DNA of 64,000 nucleotides from Holtermannia corniformis (taxonomy: Eukaryota; Basidiomycota; Tremellomycetes; Holtermanniales). Location of the stretch: NCBI GenBank assembly GCA_001599935.1, contig BCIJ01000005.1, positions 372,001 through 436,000 on the forward strand, read 5' to 3'. Within the stretch, counting starts at the first letter, position 1. Every line of letters starts with the position of its first letter. A model generated the notes under the pieces. It did no database searches and had not been told where the DNA came from. It was given only the letters and a program-made list of their open reading frames with translations. The position numbers and the translations under genes were made by a program. Below are positions 12,173 to 23,949 of this stretch, in pieces.

Positions 12173-12498
12173 CGGATCGAGGACACGAGCGCCTTCCTCG
12201 CTGGCGCACCTTTATCACCCGCTTGCACAAAACAAAAGTGTGCTTCGAGCCTTCTTGCTAGAACTCCGAGACAGGCATTTAGCGCTGTTTGGTATCATTA
12301 CACCTTTCATTCACGTCCTGCTGGAAGCAAATCAGGACCTGCACAAGGAATGCTGCAGTGGCAAAAGGACCAAGGAGCTCTCGCCTGTGCGTTGCGTGCT
12401 CGTCGAGGCGCGCATGAGCTGCGAGACTTTGTTTGGCTGGCTGTACAAGCAGACGATATGCTCAGGACTGATTGTTGATGCATGACTCATTTCGAAGA

Positions 12499-12705
12499 CT
12501 AAGCAGTGGTCGCAGTCACCGGAGACTCGTCAATCCGGACTCTACACTGGGTCTCGCAGTTACAGCACGTTGAACACCTCACGACCGGAGGTTTATTGTC
12601 GATGGTCGGTGTGAGATCCCAATGCTGATCATGGTAGTTGAGCATTGTGTCCTCACATTCAACACATGTCTGTCGCTGTGCAGGGGCCTTCGATATCAAA
12701 CCCAC
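12499..12705 (-). CDS. Small Cys-rich protein, tandem copy D (5' end unresolved)
   Basis: The frame encodes CVECEDTMLNYHDQHWDL, TPTIDNKPPVVRC and STCCNCETQC, matching copy A in QHWD-T-P, P/A-VVRC and CC-x-C-x-TQC. An extra C-x2-C precedes the signature. There is no upstream ATG in this frame before a stop, so either a 5' exon is missing from my reading or the gene is decayed. The first internal Met follows the CVEC pair. Function unknown. Confidence 0.42.
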   Translation of the reverse strand: MGLISKAPAQRQTCVECEDTMLNYHDQHWDLTPTIDNKPPVVRCSTCCNCETQCRVRIDESPVTATTA

Positions 12706-13249
12706 GTCTTGTAGCGTTTTAGGTCCAGATTTATGTATGCTTGGCTTTCGGGATCCATGTTTTGATGACAGGTGTTGGGCGGGTAGAGGTTACTATGCTT
12801 CACCTCGACTCTTTAGCACTTGCGTTTGGTCTTCGATCGCGGCGGTACGAAGGATGTCATGACAATGGTAGTAACTTGTCTCGGGCCTCATGCGCAAGTG
12901 GCAGCCTAGGGGTTGGTACTTATTGTCAACCTTGGATGCTCACGTATTCATCTTGAGCTGGTGGGATAGTCAAACGCCACCACGGTCCACAAACGTTGGT
13001 ATCAGTCTGATATCTGTGCCTGCCCAAGTTCAATTTGCTGGCAGCATTGCAACAGAGTCTGCCTCTCGGACGCGCTGCTTATAGAGTACTGTTCGTGGCT
13101 GTGACGTGAGATATGAAACTATGCGAACCAAGTGAAGAGCGAAAGCGGTGTCCTAGGACCTGACGGCCTGAGTTCGTGGTTGACAATGGGTGATGTGAAG
13201 GGGTACAACTAATGATACAACCTAGCAAGTCTGTCGCGCATGTACGAGC
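12706..13249. other. Intergenic, nothing recognised
   Basis: No exon, repeat or RNA gene was recognised. It lies between the Cys-rich cluster and the next minus-strand gene. Confidence 0.4.
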
Positions 13250-13958
13250 TTAGCTGAGGCGCTGCTCCTGCTGCTGGTCCATCGCCCCTAGCTGGTCGAC
13301 CAGATCGTCCATCGGGTTCGAGCTCTGCACCGAGGCCAACGGAGCTATTTGCGAGCCAACACTCGATCCAGCGGTCGGCTTGAGAGTTTGCGGTACGAGG
13401 AAGGATGTTGGATCATAGCCTGGTGCAAGCTTTTGTAGCTTCTCCTTTCTGACGCACAGGCGTCAGCACCTCGAGCGCGAACTTTATGAAACGACAAACT
13501 CTCGCCGGATATCGAGCTCGCGGCGGTCTTGTAGATACTGCTGATGCCAGGCTCTTGTCTCTGCGATCTGTTGGTGCGGTTGTGGGTTGATGGAGAGGAT
13601 GTGCGGTTCGAGCGTGAAAGGGTAGACGAACTGGGCAAGCGTCAGAACCATGAAGCTGCGTATCGGCCAGGACATACGTATGCTGCAATGTCTTCAGGAA
13701 GAGGATGGACGTCTGTCGGCATCTCCACCTGGCGAGCAGTGAGCAATTGCTAAGATGCGACTGCATACGCACGGGTTTAGGCAGCCATAGCGATGGAGAC
13801 TTGATCAGAGGCACTTTTGCAGCTGCTTGATACTGCTGAGATACCGGTTCTGACGGCTTGTAAGTCCGTCTAGCTCACGAACATTCTTGACTCACCGTGT
13901 CCTGCGGTCGTCATGCTTGTCTCGATGGTCACCTAGCACTAAAGCCAGGGTATACCAT
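13250..13958 (-). CDS. Unrecognised small conserved-looking protein
   Basis: A spliced gene of unknown function. The exon series reads PSEPVSQQYQAAAKVP, then SLWLPKPVEMPTDVHPLP, then YPFTLEPHILSINPQPHQQ, then AETRAWHQQYLQDRRELDI, then RREKEKLQKLAPGYDP and a Ser/Pro/Gln tail ending QQQEQRLS. The middle is helical and charged, with heptad-like spacing of Leu/Ala. The frame joins cleanly across introns of about 46, 47 and 51 nt. The 5' end is ambiguous: ATG 13958 with a 63-nt first intron keeps the frame, while ATG 13914 is an alternative. It is divergent from eIF2B-beta. I do not recognise the family. Confidence 0.55.
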
Positions 13959-14142
13959 ACCCCGACGTCCTAGCAAACGCCAAGCAAACCGCAAACAAAT
14001 GGGATAAATCCGAAAGAATCGCTTGTGCGTTCCTTGGTGCGTTCACTCAGTCGGATTGTCTGGTTCAACTGCAAAGTATCCGGCAAGCGTACAGCAAGCA
14101 TCAGCAGCAGTGGCCACTCGAACAGGTGTCGGAGCGTTCAGA
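13959..14142. promoter_or_regulatory. Divergent promoter, unknown gene / GCD7
   Basis: A 184-bp gap between head-to-head starts. No defined element was recognised. Confidence 0.35.
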
Positions 14143-15842
14143 ATGGTCACAGATCCAGTCAAGGTGCGTTGTTCAAGCTGGAGTGCACGTCAAAGGAGCT
14201 GACAGCCTCGACAGCAACTCAATGACTCGCATGCCAGGCTGACCGAGGCGCTTGTGACGCGGCTCAGACGGCGGTCAGTGACTGGTGGATAGAAGAGAAC
14301 TGTGATTGTAACTAACATCATCTCAGCCAAATCGTCGGATCTCGCAACGTGTCACTCGCAACCGCCGCACTCGTCCGGGATATGGTCGGCAGTGCCAAGT
14401 ATGGCACAATCGACGAGCTTTTGCGGCTGATTCAGGCTTTGGGCCGGAGATTGGTCGAGGCAAATCCAAGAGGTGCGTAGCGGTGGGAAGATTTCCTTCA
14501 AGTCGCTCGAAGGAGCGCTTTCAAAGCCGTTGCCCAGCTGCATGCTGACGCCTTTCGCAGAAGTCGCAGCCGGTAATATCATCCGCCGTATCCTCCGACT
14601 CATCCGCGAAGAGTACCGCGCCGCCATCTCCGCCCACCTCTCGGCCCCTCCATCAACCCCCGGCACGCCTTACCTCGGCCCGACAACCCCTGGGATCCAC
14701 GTCCCGTCCTCACACTATCTCACTAACGCCAGCGAGTTTCAATTCTCCCCCGCCGGCTCGTCGAGCGCCGCCGTCAGTGCCCAGACGTCACTCAGCAATT
14801 TTGTCGCGATGCGGCATTCGCGCGCACAGCTCGAGCGTCAGGGCTCGACTTTGGATCTGAGTGCTCTGGGACCGCTGACGAGCACACTGGGGCTAGGTAG
14901 TAGTGTCTCGCCGTCTGTTACCACTTCGCCGAAACTTGGCGGCAAGCATAATCTTTCGCGTGCCGGCTCCGTCTCGTTCTTCTCGGAAGCGATGGGTGCG
15001 AGCTGGGATGCCAATTCGAAGGAGCGTGACGAGTTTATGCGCCAAAGTGGCAAGTTGAAGCCGGTGCTGATTCAGGCGATCGACGAGGTCGTGGGTGAGC
15101 TGGAGACGACGCACGAGGAAGTCGCGCGCGGTGCCAAGGAGCATATCCACTCTTCGTGAGTGCTCACCGTCCCTCGAGTGCTCTACTGACCGTTCAGCGA
15201 AATGATCCTCACCATCGGCCATTCCCGCACAGTCGAGGCGTTCCTCAAGCAAGCGTTTAAGGACCGCAAATTCACCGTCGTCGTCGCCGAAACCGCTCCG
15301 TCGTTTCTGGGCCACAGCATGGCCAAAGCGCTATCAGCGCACGGGATCCCAACGTTGCTCGTGCCCGATTCCTCGCTGTACGCTCTCATGCCGCGCATCA
15401 CCAAAGTCCTCCTCGGCGCACACTCGGTCCTCGCCAACGGCGGTCTCTTTGCCGTCGCTGGATCTCTCAGCTGTGCTCTCGCTGCTCGAGCTCACGCAAC
15501 GCCTGTGGTCATCACGACCGGTCAGTACAAGTTTGCGCCCGCCTGGAACTCGCAGCACGAGTTTGGCGCTGTAGACTTTCAAGAACCGGGCGCCGTTGCA
15601 GGCTACGATGCCGAGGGTGGCGGTGGCGGGATCGAGGGCGTCGAGGTTGTGAATCCTTACTACGACTATATCCGGCCAGAGCTCATCAACCTCTTTGTCA
15701 CGAACGAGTACGTGCTCGCTCTTGTCGGCGTCCATCTACTAACGGTAGTCTTAGGGGTGACCACTCGCCGTCGTACATCTACCGCATCATCATTGAAGCA
15801 TACGACGACGAGGACACTGAGCTTGGCCGGAGCGCATGCTAG
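14143..15842 (+). CDS. GCD7: Translation initiation factor eIF2B subunit beta
   Basis: Regulatory subunit of the eIF2B guanine-nucleotide exchange factor, which recycles eIF2 in the cytosol and senses phosphorylated eIF2-alpha. Exons 14143-14163, 14206-14273, 14327-14472, 14561-15155, 15198-15707 and 15755-15842 give about 475 residues. The N-terminal helices (LTEALVTRLRRRQIVGSRN, TIDELLRLIQALGRRLVEA) lead into EVAAGNIIRRILRLIREEYR. A Ser/Thr/Gly/Pro-rich insertion of about 100 residues follows. The Rossmann-like core has ILTIGHSRTVEAFLKQAF, VVVAETAPSFLGHSMAKALS, ANGGLFAVAGSLSCALAA and the beta-subunit signature VNPYYDYIRPELINLFVTN, then GDHSPSYIYRIIIEAYDDED. The last motif separates beta from the alpha and delta subunits. 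The first exon is only 21 nt. Confidence 0.95.
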
Positions 15843-16010
15843 CAGCGACAATGTAGTCCACTATACAATCATTGCATGTCATAAAACGCCTACGCTAACG
15901 AAACAGTGACCACCATGAACCAGAAAACGAATGACAACAGACAACACGACCACTAAGCCCTGACAATGCTTTTACTTGACCCTCGGAACCCTCTAGTGTG
16001 TTTACGCAGT

Positions 16011-17619
16011 CTATTTTGGCGGGTAGGCGTACCACCATGGTTTCGGTTCGGCGACGGGTGCGGGTGCCGACATGCCGGGTGGGAGGAGACCGTAGTAGCC
16101 GGCGCGAGAGAAGGGGTAGACTTGCGGTACGGCTGACAGCATGGCACTATGACGTTCAGCTAGTCTCTATATGTAGCCGAAGGACGCACTGATTCCACCC
16201 TTCGGGCGCTTTACTTTCCCAGCCCACGCTCGGACCTCCTCCAGGCGGCCCTCCCCAAGGGTACACCCAGCCCGGCCAGCCAGCATTGTCAGGCTTGGGC
16301 GCCGGCGGGTTGGCCCACAAGCCACCCCACATGCGGGCGATAGCCTCTTGTTGCTTCTTTTGCTCTTCAGCCTCAACCTTTGCCTGCTCGGCTTTGGCCG
16401 TCTTGATCAGCGGTTCGGCGGCTTTCTTGAGGTGGGCGGCTCCGGTCGTGGTGCTGGGCAGTGAGGCAAGGGGTTCGAGAGCCTCAAGAAGCGGGAGGAG
16501 GACGGAGGAGGGCATGACGGCGAGGACGTCGAGAGCCTTGCAAACCGGGGTCAGCTTCTCGACACGAGGTGCGATGGCGGCCAAGCCGACCGACGTACCT
16601 TGTAGTTGTATGGCCAGCCGAGACCTAGACGGGCTTTGCAGACCTCGACAATGATGTTCCTGGTTTCTCTGCGTGATGTGAGCTTCAGGCCGTACCGATG
16701 CACTAGTAGACGCACTCGACCTTGCCGTACTCTTTCAGCCAAGCGAGCTCGTACGCTTCGGCCATGGAGACTGGGTTGCCATTCGTCGCCCGCTCGGCAA
16801 AGTCCCTCGCGAGCGTCTTGACATCTGCGTTTGGCGGTCTAGGAGGCGTCGTCAGCTTGGGCACTACCGTGGTCGAAGTCGATGTCAACACGCGCACAGA
16901 CAAACGCACCTTCTCGCGACCTCGGCTTCAGTCTGCTGCATGGCCGGTACGGCCCATAGCCCATACGGTAGCGCCATGCCTGCCCAGTGTGTGGTGTGTG
17001 TCGAGCGTAGGTAGTTCAAGGTGCTGGGCTGGCACCAGCGGCGCACAGGCAGATGGCCAACGGGCACGCTAATCCTTGTGAGCCAGTCGGTGGCAAAGAA
17101 GCTTGAGTTGGGCACGGCGGGTGGCAAACACGCACCGACGGCGTGGGCTATATACCTCGCCCGGGTTGAGTGCAGGTACTTGCGCCGTGTACGACTCGAC
17201 AGCGAGCTGACGTGTGCGGTACACTCTGTCGTCGATCGCTCGGTTGATCCAGGCTCACCGCCGCAAGGCAGGGATCGGCAAAGCTTCCAAAGCTGTGAGC
17301 GACGGCAGCGGACCCGTCTTCGAGTCGAACACTGGAATACGCTACTGCACCGCACTACAGGGATGTAATAGAACCTGGGGTATGACTGCGCCGCCCCAGG
17401 AAAAGAGGGCGTCATGCAGATCATCCGAAACAAGTGGCGCGACAGCGTCCGGGTTTCATGCCGCCAGGAACGCCAGCTACCATGCGGTCAATGACCGGAC
17501 GGATCTCGCATCCAGTACTTCTTTGAGCGCAAGGAGAAAGTGTCCGTGGTCGCTTGCCTATCGTTTCATCGATAAGCACGTTGGTTGCGTTCGCGGACGG
17601 GCAGCGTAAAGTCATTCAT
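16011..17619 (-). CDS. Unrecognised multi-exon protein
   Basis: Not recognised. Exon pieces that splice in frame include VFDSKTGPLPSLTALEALPI, RTRRKYLHSTRARYIAHAVG, LTRISVPVGHLPVRRWCQP, THTTHWAGMALPYGLWAVPA, NADVKTLARDFAERATNGNP, AYELAWLKEYGKVEC, RNIIVEVCKARLGLGWPYNY, LTPVCKALDVLAVMPSS and a Lys/Glu/Gln-rich helix before ARMWGGLWANP. The tail is Pro/Gly/Trp-rich and ends PWWYAYPPK. Introns are 45-75 nt. The 5' end is the weak point: ATG 17619 (MNDFTLPVRERNQ) gives a continuous frame through three small exons, but a long single frame starting at 17433 competes. If 17619 is right, only 35 bp separate it from the DDB1 stop on the same strand. No transmembrane helix or known catalytic motif is evident. 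Confidence 0.5.
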
Positions 17620-17654
17620 ATACAGGTCCGTGCTCACCAACGCCCCCACTGCCA

Positions 17655-20600
17655 CTAGTGCAGCTGCCCCACCGCCTCCAGGACCCGCAGGACGTTGGAC
17701 CGATCTGCGTCTTGGCCGTCGTCCAGCATGACACTCTCGTGCGGCCCTCGACCCGCCAGGACCTTTTCCTGCTCTGCCACCGACAGGCCCAGGAAGCGCT
17801 GTACACTGTGACGGCACATCAGTGACCGTCGACCGAGGCGACAAGCACTCACAAGTCGCCGTCGACAAACCCGACGCTGGGCTTTGAGCCGAGCTCGAGT
17901 CGGGCGCGGCGATAAGCTGACAAGTCGAGGTCGCCTGGACCCCTGATATGTCGCTCGAGGTTACGCTGCAGGTCACCCAGAAGGCGGTTCGCGTCCGGCC
18001 CAAGCTCGCTGATGATACCGAGTCGCCCGGATGCAGTAGCGAAAAGGAGGCCTGGCTTGACAACCTCGGCGTTGGTAGCTGATGCCGGTGCGATCGAGCC
18101 TGTAGGCGTCAGGGAGACCTGCTAGGCCCGAGCTTGAAAACGCACCTGCCCGGAAGCGGTTTACATGCTCGTGCAACCCAAAGCGCGCCGCGTTCTCAAT
18201 CTGCTCGCCCAATCGTAGCGTCATCAGGTTGTAGTTTGACTGATTTGACGTCAGCCCACGCGCTATACTAAGCGACCAGAACTCACATCACTAATCACCA
18301 CGGCCTGACCGCCGTCCCTGACAGCATGCAAGCCCGTCACCCAGTGCGTGCTCAGATCTCGTTTCTCCTTTTCAATGATCCCAAGTTCGTTGATGTGCAG
18401 TGTCGAAATGCTGCGCATACTGTCGCCAACGACCAACGTGCTCGGATCCGACGGTAGAATCGCAAGATGTTCGGCAACGAATGCGGATCCCCAGGTACTT
18501 GTCTCGCTCAGGACGATCTCGTTGGAAGTGCTCGCCTTCATGGCCTTGTACAGTGTGACCTGCAAACGCGTCAGTCGCGGTTTGCTAAGCTCGTCCACAT
18601 CCGCACCTTGTTCGCAGATGCAACAGCGAGGTAATCGCGGATCTGCTGCACGGCATACACCGGTCCATGGATCTTGAGCTCGCCCGCCAGACTGATGGAC
18701 CATGACCGCGAATCGTACGCATAGACTCCCTCAAGCAGAAGCAGTCGACCGCGCTGAACATTCGTCATACTGCCTTCGGCGGCGTCGAATGCCGTGCCAA
18801 CCGCGAAAAAGTGAACACCCTGTACTTCGACCGTCTCGAGCGTTATGATGGACTCGGTCGGCTCAAGCACGAATTGTCCGAGAGCTGAGGTCATCAGCGT
18901 GCACCGTAAAGGATGACTTGCAACTCACAATCAAGTGTGGTGGCATCCCGCAGCTCAAAGTACCCGAGCTCAAGCAGATCACCCGTCGACTCGTCGAGCG
19001 ATGACTGCAGAATCCCGAGACCAAGGACATTGCTGCCAGAACTGTAGCAGATCTTTGTCGGTGATTTGTCGCCTAGATCCGTCTATGTTGGTTCAGCTGC
19101 TGGGTGACTCACTGCTCAATGGTCACTCACCGTCTGCACGTGGAGCTTTTTCAAACTCGTGACGGACGAGAAGGTCAAGCCTTGCTGAGCGGCAATGACG
19201 AGGCAACTGCCTTGTTTAGCCGTTCGCACCGTCGCGGCCGCCGTCACGTCCTGTACGGGATCCATCAGGTCCGCGGCCGCCGTAGCCATTCACAACACTC
19301 ACCGGTCGACTGATGGACGAGTGCGCGATGCGGTCGCGATCGTCGAACAACAGCGTCAAGCGATCACTGATGACCGTGACAAGGCCCGACTCTAAATCTG
19401 TCCGCGCATCCGCCGCCACCCTCGCAGGCGTCAAGCGCACAGGTGTCGCCCCAAGCGCTGTCGAGCGTGGGGTACCACCCGTGAGATCGATCGTCAACAG
19501 CGAGCCATCACCGAGCCCGGCAAGTAATTGTACACCCGACGATGCCGATGCCGAGTGGAAGGCAAGTGAAGAAGGGTAGGCGGGCAGCTTGCCGATTGCG
19601 AGGGGAGAGACGGGAGCGTCCATACTGACGTCGTCATCTTGCGATCTGCCGACCTCCGATAGGGTATCGAGATGGTACAATGTGACAGAGTGATCCCAGC
19701 TACCGATAGCGAGGAGGTTCGAAGAAAGGTGTGCGGCAAGCGCAGAAGGTTCTTGCGACAACTTGGTCTCCCTGTGGCAGTCGGTCAAACTGCTGATTGA
19801 AACTGCACCTATCACTCACGCAAGCAACTTCAAACCCCCAGCAGCGTCGAGCACTCTCACGAGCCCGCTGCTTTCACTGATGACCACCTTCTGACCCGTG
19901 ACATCCGCAACGACAATCTCCGTCTCCGCCGTGCGGTGCACTGCGTCCTTGCCCCCAAGCAGCAGCACTCCACGCGATGTAACCTGCACAAACGTGCCCG
20001 CCTCCACATCGATCTGGCCCGCAGCAAGGGTCGGTTGATCTGTCACGAGGCCCGCAAAGCGCGCATCGGCATTCTGCGCGACCGGGTCCAGGTCTAGAAG
20101 ATATGTTGCAAACGACGTTGAGACCAGCAGCATGTCGTCGTAGCTGGCAGCTGCGTCAGCCAAACACCACACGACTATGAGGACTGACCCTGCCGCGGCC
20201 TTGCCGCTACTCAGTGTCCACATGGCTCTCACATCCTCAATCCCCTTGATCTCCAACTTGGTCTCCAGCCCGACGCCGCTCCTCACGACTCTGAGCGAGT
20301 TGGACGTGGAAGCGCCGGAAGCGGTGATGATCTTTGACTGCGGAAAAGCATCAGCCCGACCCCGGGGGTCAATCCGCTCCAACATACGACTCCGCCACCC
20401 TCCTCTTCCATCACACAGAAATCATTCACCGGTGCCAGGTTCATGATTGTTTCCACCACCTGGATCCTCTCGGACCCTTGGTCGAGCTCACGAACGTTTT
20501 CGTTGGATCGGGCTTTACCTTTACCTTTTCGTGGCGAGGTGCGGATGGGATCGGGTGCTGTGGGTGTTTGTGGGGTTGATGGTACAGCGGGAGGGGTAGC

Positions 20601-22076
20601 GGCGTCAATGTGCATAACATGGGAATCGCCGCAGTGCGAGCCGATGAAGAGATAGCCTGAATCGAGGTAGGTGATTGAAGTCGGCGGTGAGGTCTGTCGT
20701 TGGTGTCAGGGGCGATTCACAAGTTCCAAGGCGGTACGTACCTTGCCTAGTGGCGTGAACTGGCTCATGGCGGGTCCTCGCGGCCCGGCACGCGTATATG
20801 ACACAGCGGATAGCTTGCCAAACTCGTCCCCGAGCAGTAACGTTCCAGCTTCTGATGAGATACCGACAAGCTCGGTCCTATGTGGTGTTAACTACTCCTC
20901 AAAGTCAAGGGCTGAGCGGAATCACGCCAACACAGTGCCGAATCCCTGGCGGACCGTAAACGCCATCCTGACATCCCACACGTCGCTTCCATCCGCCTCT
21001 GCGCCCCTTGAGAACGCGCTCGCCAAACTACCCCCAACACTGCCCTTGCGTTTCTTCGTGACCATTTCCGGGCTGCTGCCCGTTCGAGCGATGGCAGGTC
21101 CCGGTTCGCGCAAAGTGAGATCAAAAGAGGCCGTGTATTCGTCGCCGATGACGAACACAGCCGAGGGCACGCCGACGACGTGCCTGGCAGCGGGGAGGAG
21201 ATCAGCCGAGAGTGTGATGGGCTGGCAGAGGTCTGTCAGAAGCTGCGCTTTGGGATCGAGGGAGCGGAGTTGCAGGATCTGCGTGCGTTGCGCCGAGAGC
21301 GAGAGAAATGCTAAATGCGGGGTTGGCTGTGAGGGGACAAAGGCAAGCGAGACGAGGTTGTGCTCTTTGATGCTGGATCGGGTGGTCAGCCGCTGTCCCT
21401 GGTCACCTTGAATCAGCATACTTGAGGTTGAACGAGTTCTTGATCTCGATTGCGCCATCGGCCTTGATTGACGAATCCCGTCTCCCTCCCTTGGTCACCA
21501 CGTCTCCGATGGCCGCGATGCTTAGGACGCCAGTCCACAGGCTTGCAATCACAAGGTGGTGATCTGCACTAACGATTAATCCGGTGAAGAATTCTGCGTG
21601 GCGTGAAGCGCGTGATGGCGGATTGAGGTTGATGCAAGATACCGTCTGGATCGAGGCTGTCGATCCGGGAGAGTACGAGAGGAGGATGAGGCGTGCCAGT
21701 GGCGCATCGGTCAGTACGATAAAATGAGGTGTGCTGGTGTTCTGCAGAGATAATCAGTCACCATTGTCACCATTGTCAGAATTAGTCTGTGGGAGGTGGA
21801 CTGACATCCCGTGGTGCTTTGGCAAGACCGACAACGTGGCCCCAGACGTCAAGATCGCACTGCTCCGTAAGCCCATCGGGACCAATGCTGTGTGTTTCGA
21901 TCCTGTTCCCTTTAGCTATCACGAGTGATAGCTCTGGCTCGGTGTTGGCTGTCTCAGCCGCATGGTGTTGCAGGAGAAGCGAATGCGAGACGGCGGTGGA
22001 CGGCAACGCCTACGTAGCGGGTGTCAGCGCTCCCCCGTGCAGACATCCGATCACGTACCGATGCCGTGTACAGCAT
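17655..22076 (-). CDS. DDB1: DDB1, UV-damaged DNA-binding protein 1
   Basis: Three-beta-propeller adaptor of CUL4-type ubiquitin ligases, acting in nucleotide-excision repair and replication control in the nucleus. The protein exceeds 1,000 residues in many exons. The first exon is 18 nt (MLYTAS) and joins ALPSTAVSHSLLLQHHAAE after a 49-nt intron (22010-22058). The N-terminus has LSLVIAKGNRIETHSIGPDG, like the conserved NLLIAKNTRLEIY of DDB1. Propeller strands follow, for example EHNLVSLAFVPSQPTPHLAF and LAAHLSSNLLAIGSWDHSVT. The diagnostic C-terminus has SGRLGIISELGPDANRLLGD, a GFVDGDL core followed by RFLGL, and the final helical segment ending VLRVLEAVGQLH. Divergence is high elsewhere, as usual for fungal DDB1. 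It shares a 346-bp promoter with the Yippee gene. Confidence 0.88.
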
Positions 22077-22422
22077 TGGGCTGCTCTCTCTCGGCGGCCG
22101 CTGCGTTGACGACTGCACTCTCTCGCTTTGGTCAAGTGCAATAGTGAGACCTCCACCGGGTAATCTTCGCGCAGGATATAATTAGGCGCGTGGGTCACGT
22201 GCTCTCGTGGGAAAGTGAATCCGGAATCAAGCTCGAGCTGTACCGTACCGCCGCGACCGAGCATGCAGCACAGCCAGGCGGTTCACCAGCTTGAACAACT
22301 CCAACACTCGTATTAAACTGCTATCTCACGGCTAGTCCGACCATTCCGGGGCTCAGGTAGCTCGTAAACTACCTCGGTACCTGCACAAGCTCGATTTGCC
22401 ACCCACGCGCAGCGACCGAGCG
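22077..22422. promoter_or_regulatory. Divergent promoter, DDB1 / Yippee
   Basis: A 346-bp gap between opposite starts. It includes a short open frame at 22077-22264 on the minus strand in the DDB1 leader, which I read as untranslated sequence. Confidence 0.4.
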
Positions 22423-23179
22423 ATGGGCCGCACGTTCAGAGTCTACCTCGCGGCCGAGACCGTGTATGGCTGTCGGCGGTGCAAGAACCATTTGGCGATT
22501 CCAGAGGAGATCCTGTCGAGGGTGAGTGCCGGCTCAGAGTGAGCTGCAGTCTGAGAAGCGTCGGGTACAGTAGGTTCGTGGTTACGGCATCTACTGGTAC
22601 GAACGGGCATGTCCACCATCTTGGGTAGTGTCGCTGTTTCGTCCTGCTAAGCTTGTAGAGACTCGGGCTCAGAGCCCTAACCGCTTGAAACCATCAATGG
22701 CGTGGACCTCGATCCCTGAAAGGCCCGAGCTGACGATCACCAGCAATTCACAGGACAGTATGGCAAAGCATTCCTCATCCATCACATGTACGTTTAGGCT
22801 CCGAGTTCGACGACCCCTCGCGAGTCGTGCTCCATCCGAAAGCCCAAACTGATCAACCCAGGGTCAACGTCAATCTCGGCCCGGCCGAAGAGCGCGAGAT
22901 GCGCACAGGCGCCCACATAGTCCGTGACTGCACCTGTCAAGTCTGCGGTGAGGGCGTAGGCTGGAAATATGTCCGTCCGTCTTCCTCAATGTCCTCACGT
23001 CCCTTACTGACCGAGCACACGCCCTGCAGGACCGCGCATTCGAACCAGACCAAAAGTACAAAGAGGGTCACTTTATCCTCGAGCGCGAAAAGATCTGCGA
23101 GATTGCAGAGAGTCCCGCTGGCTGGATCGAGAAGCGTGCGGGCGACGTCGCGGTCACGGTCGAGGTTGTGCGCGCTTAG
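22423..23179 (+). CDS. Yippee-family zinc-binding protein
   Basis: Small Yippee/Mis18-fold protein of about 133 residues. Exons 22423-22521, 22744-22787, 22862-22970 and 23030-23179. The zinc-binding pairs are CRRC near residue 17 and CQVC in the second half. Family landmarks are FRVYLAAETVYGCRRCKNHL, QFTGQYGKAFLIHHMVNVNL, GPAEEREMRTGAHIVRD, GVGWKYDRAFEPDQKYKEGH and FILEREKICE. It extends about 15 residues past the usual end. The animal YPEL proteins act at centrosomes or in E3 complexes; the fungal role is not established. The first intron (222 nt) is much longer than its neighbours and could hide a missed exon, but the spliced frame matches the family without a gap. Confidence 0.92.
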
Positions 23180-23949
23180 CGCAACCTGCTGGTTCGCTGT
23201 ATTACCACCGCTCGCGGTTGTACCACCGTTTATTCCGTCTCGGTTCGTATTCTGCTTGTAGTTATCTTCTACCACCCTGTCGCCCTGTACCCCTTGTCAC
23301 TAGCCTTTTGTTGCCTCATACCACCACCCTGTCATCTCTGTACCCAGCCCCTTCCATTCATGTCTTGCGCAGTTCACGATCCGCTGTCCCAATCCAAGCT
23401 CCCCTTTCGCTGCGCTTATGGGGTCGGACCCGCCACGCCTTCGACTTTGCTTGCTGCACATCCCACTGTTACGTCGCGATGGCGTGCGCCGCCTTCGCTG
23501 TGATGCACCTGTTCTTGACGAGCCCACTCTACCGTCCCCCGCACTTCGCTTCCAAGCACGAAGGCCCTCAATAGCGCAAGACGTCATACATCTCCATTCA
23601 TCCCGTCAACTGAGTTGGAAGCGCACCGTACCCTCCGTTCACCGATCCTCGTCTTCCTCCGTCCCAGGCCCACAAAGCAACCCAGCCCGATTCGTGCTCT
23701 ACAGAAGTCCTTTACGCCTGCGCCCGGGCATCTCCCCTGCCCGCGCGATGCGCGCACCTTTGGCGCACCTGCGATCCAAAGGAATCGTACGCTGCGACGC
23801 GACGCTCCCAAAGGCATGAAAGGATGCGCGACAGAGGTTCATTTACGCATTAAAGTGGCCTGGGGTGCTTCAACGACCACCTCAGTGCTAACAAAGTGAC
23901 TCCGCCACTCGTAGAAGCCTTGTATTGGCCTAGCGGATCCCGGAACCCG
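23180..23949. other. Intergenic, pyrimidine-rich on + strand
   Basis: About 770 bp between two co-directional genes. The part from 23200 to 23760 is C/T-rich on the plus strand, as often seen in fungal promoters and leaders. No exon recognised. Confidence 0.45.

Noticed and set aside
17200..17300. Minus-strand frame RAIDDRVYRTRQLAVESYTA as an exon
   Set aside because: It looks protein-like but is preceded by an in-frame TGA and its first half lies in a 52-nt GTGAGC...CAG intron. Splicing that intron joins two better-supported frames.
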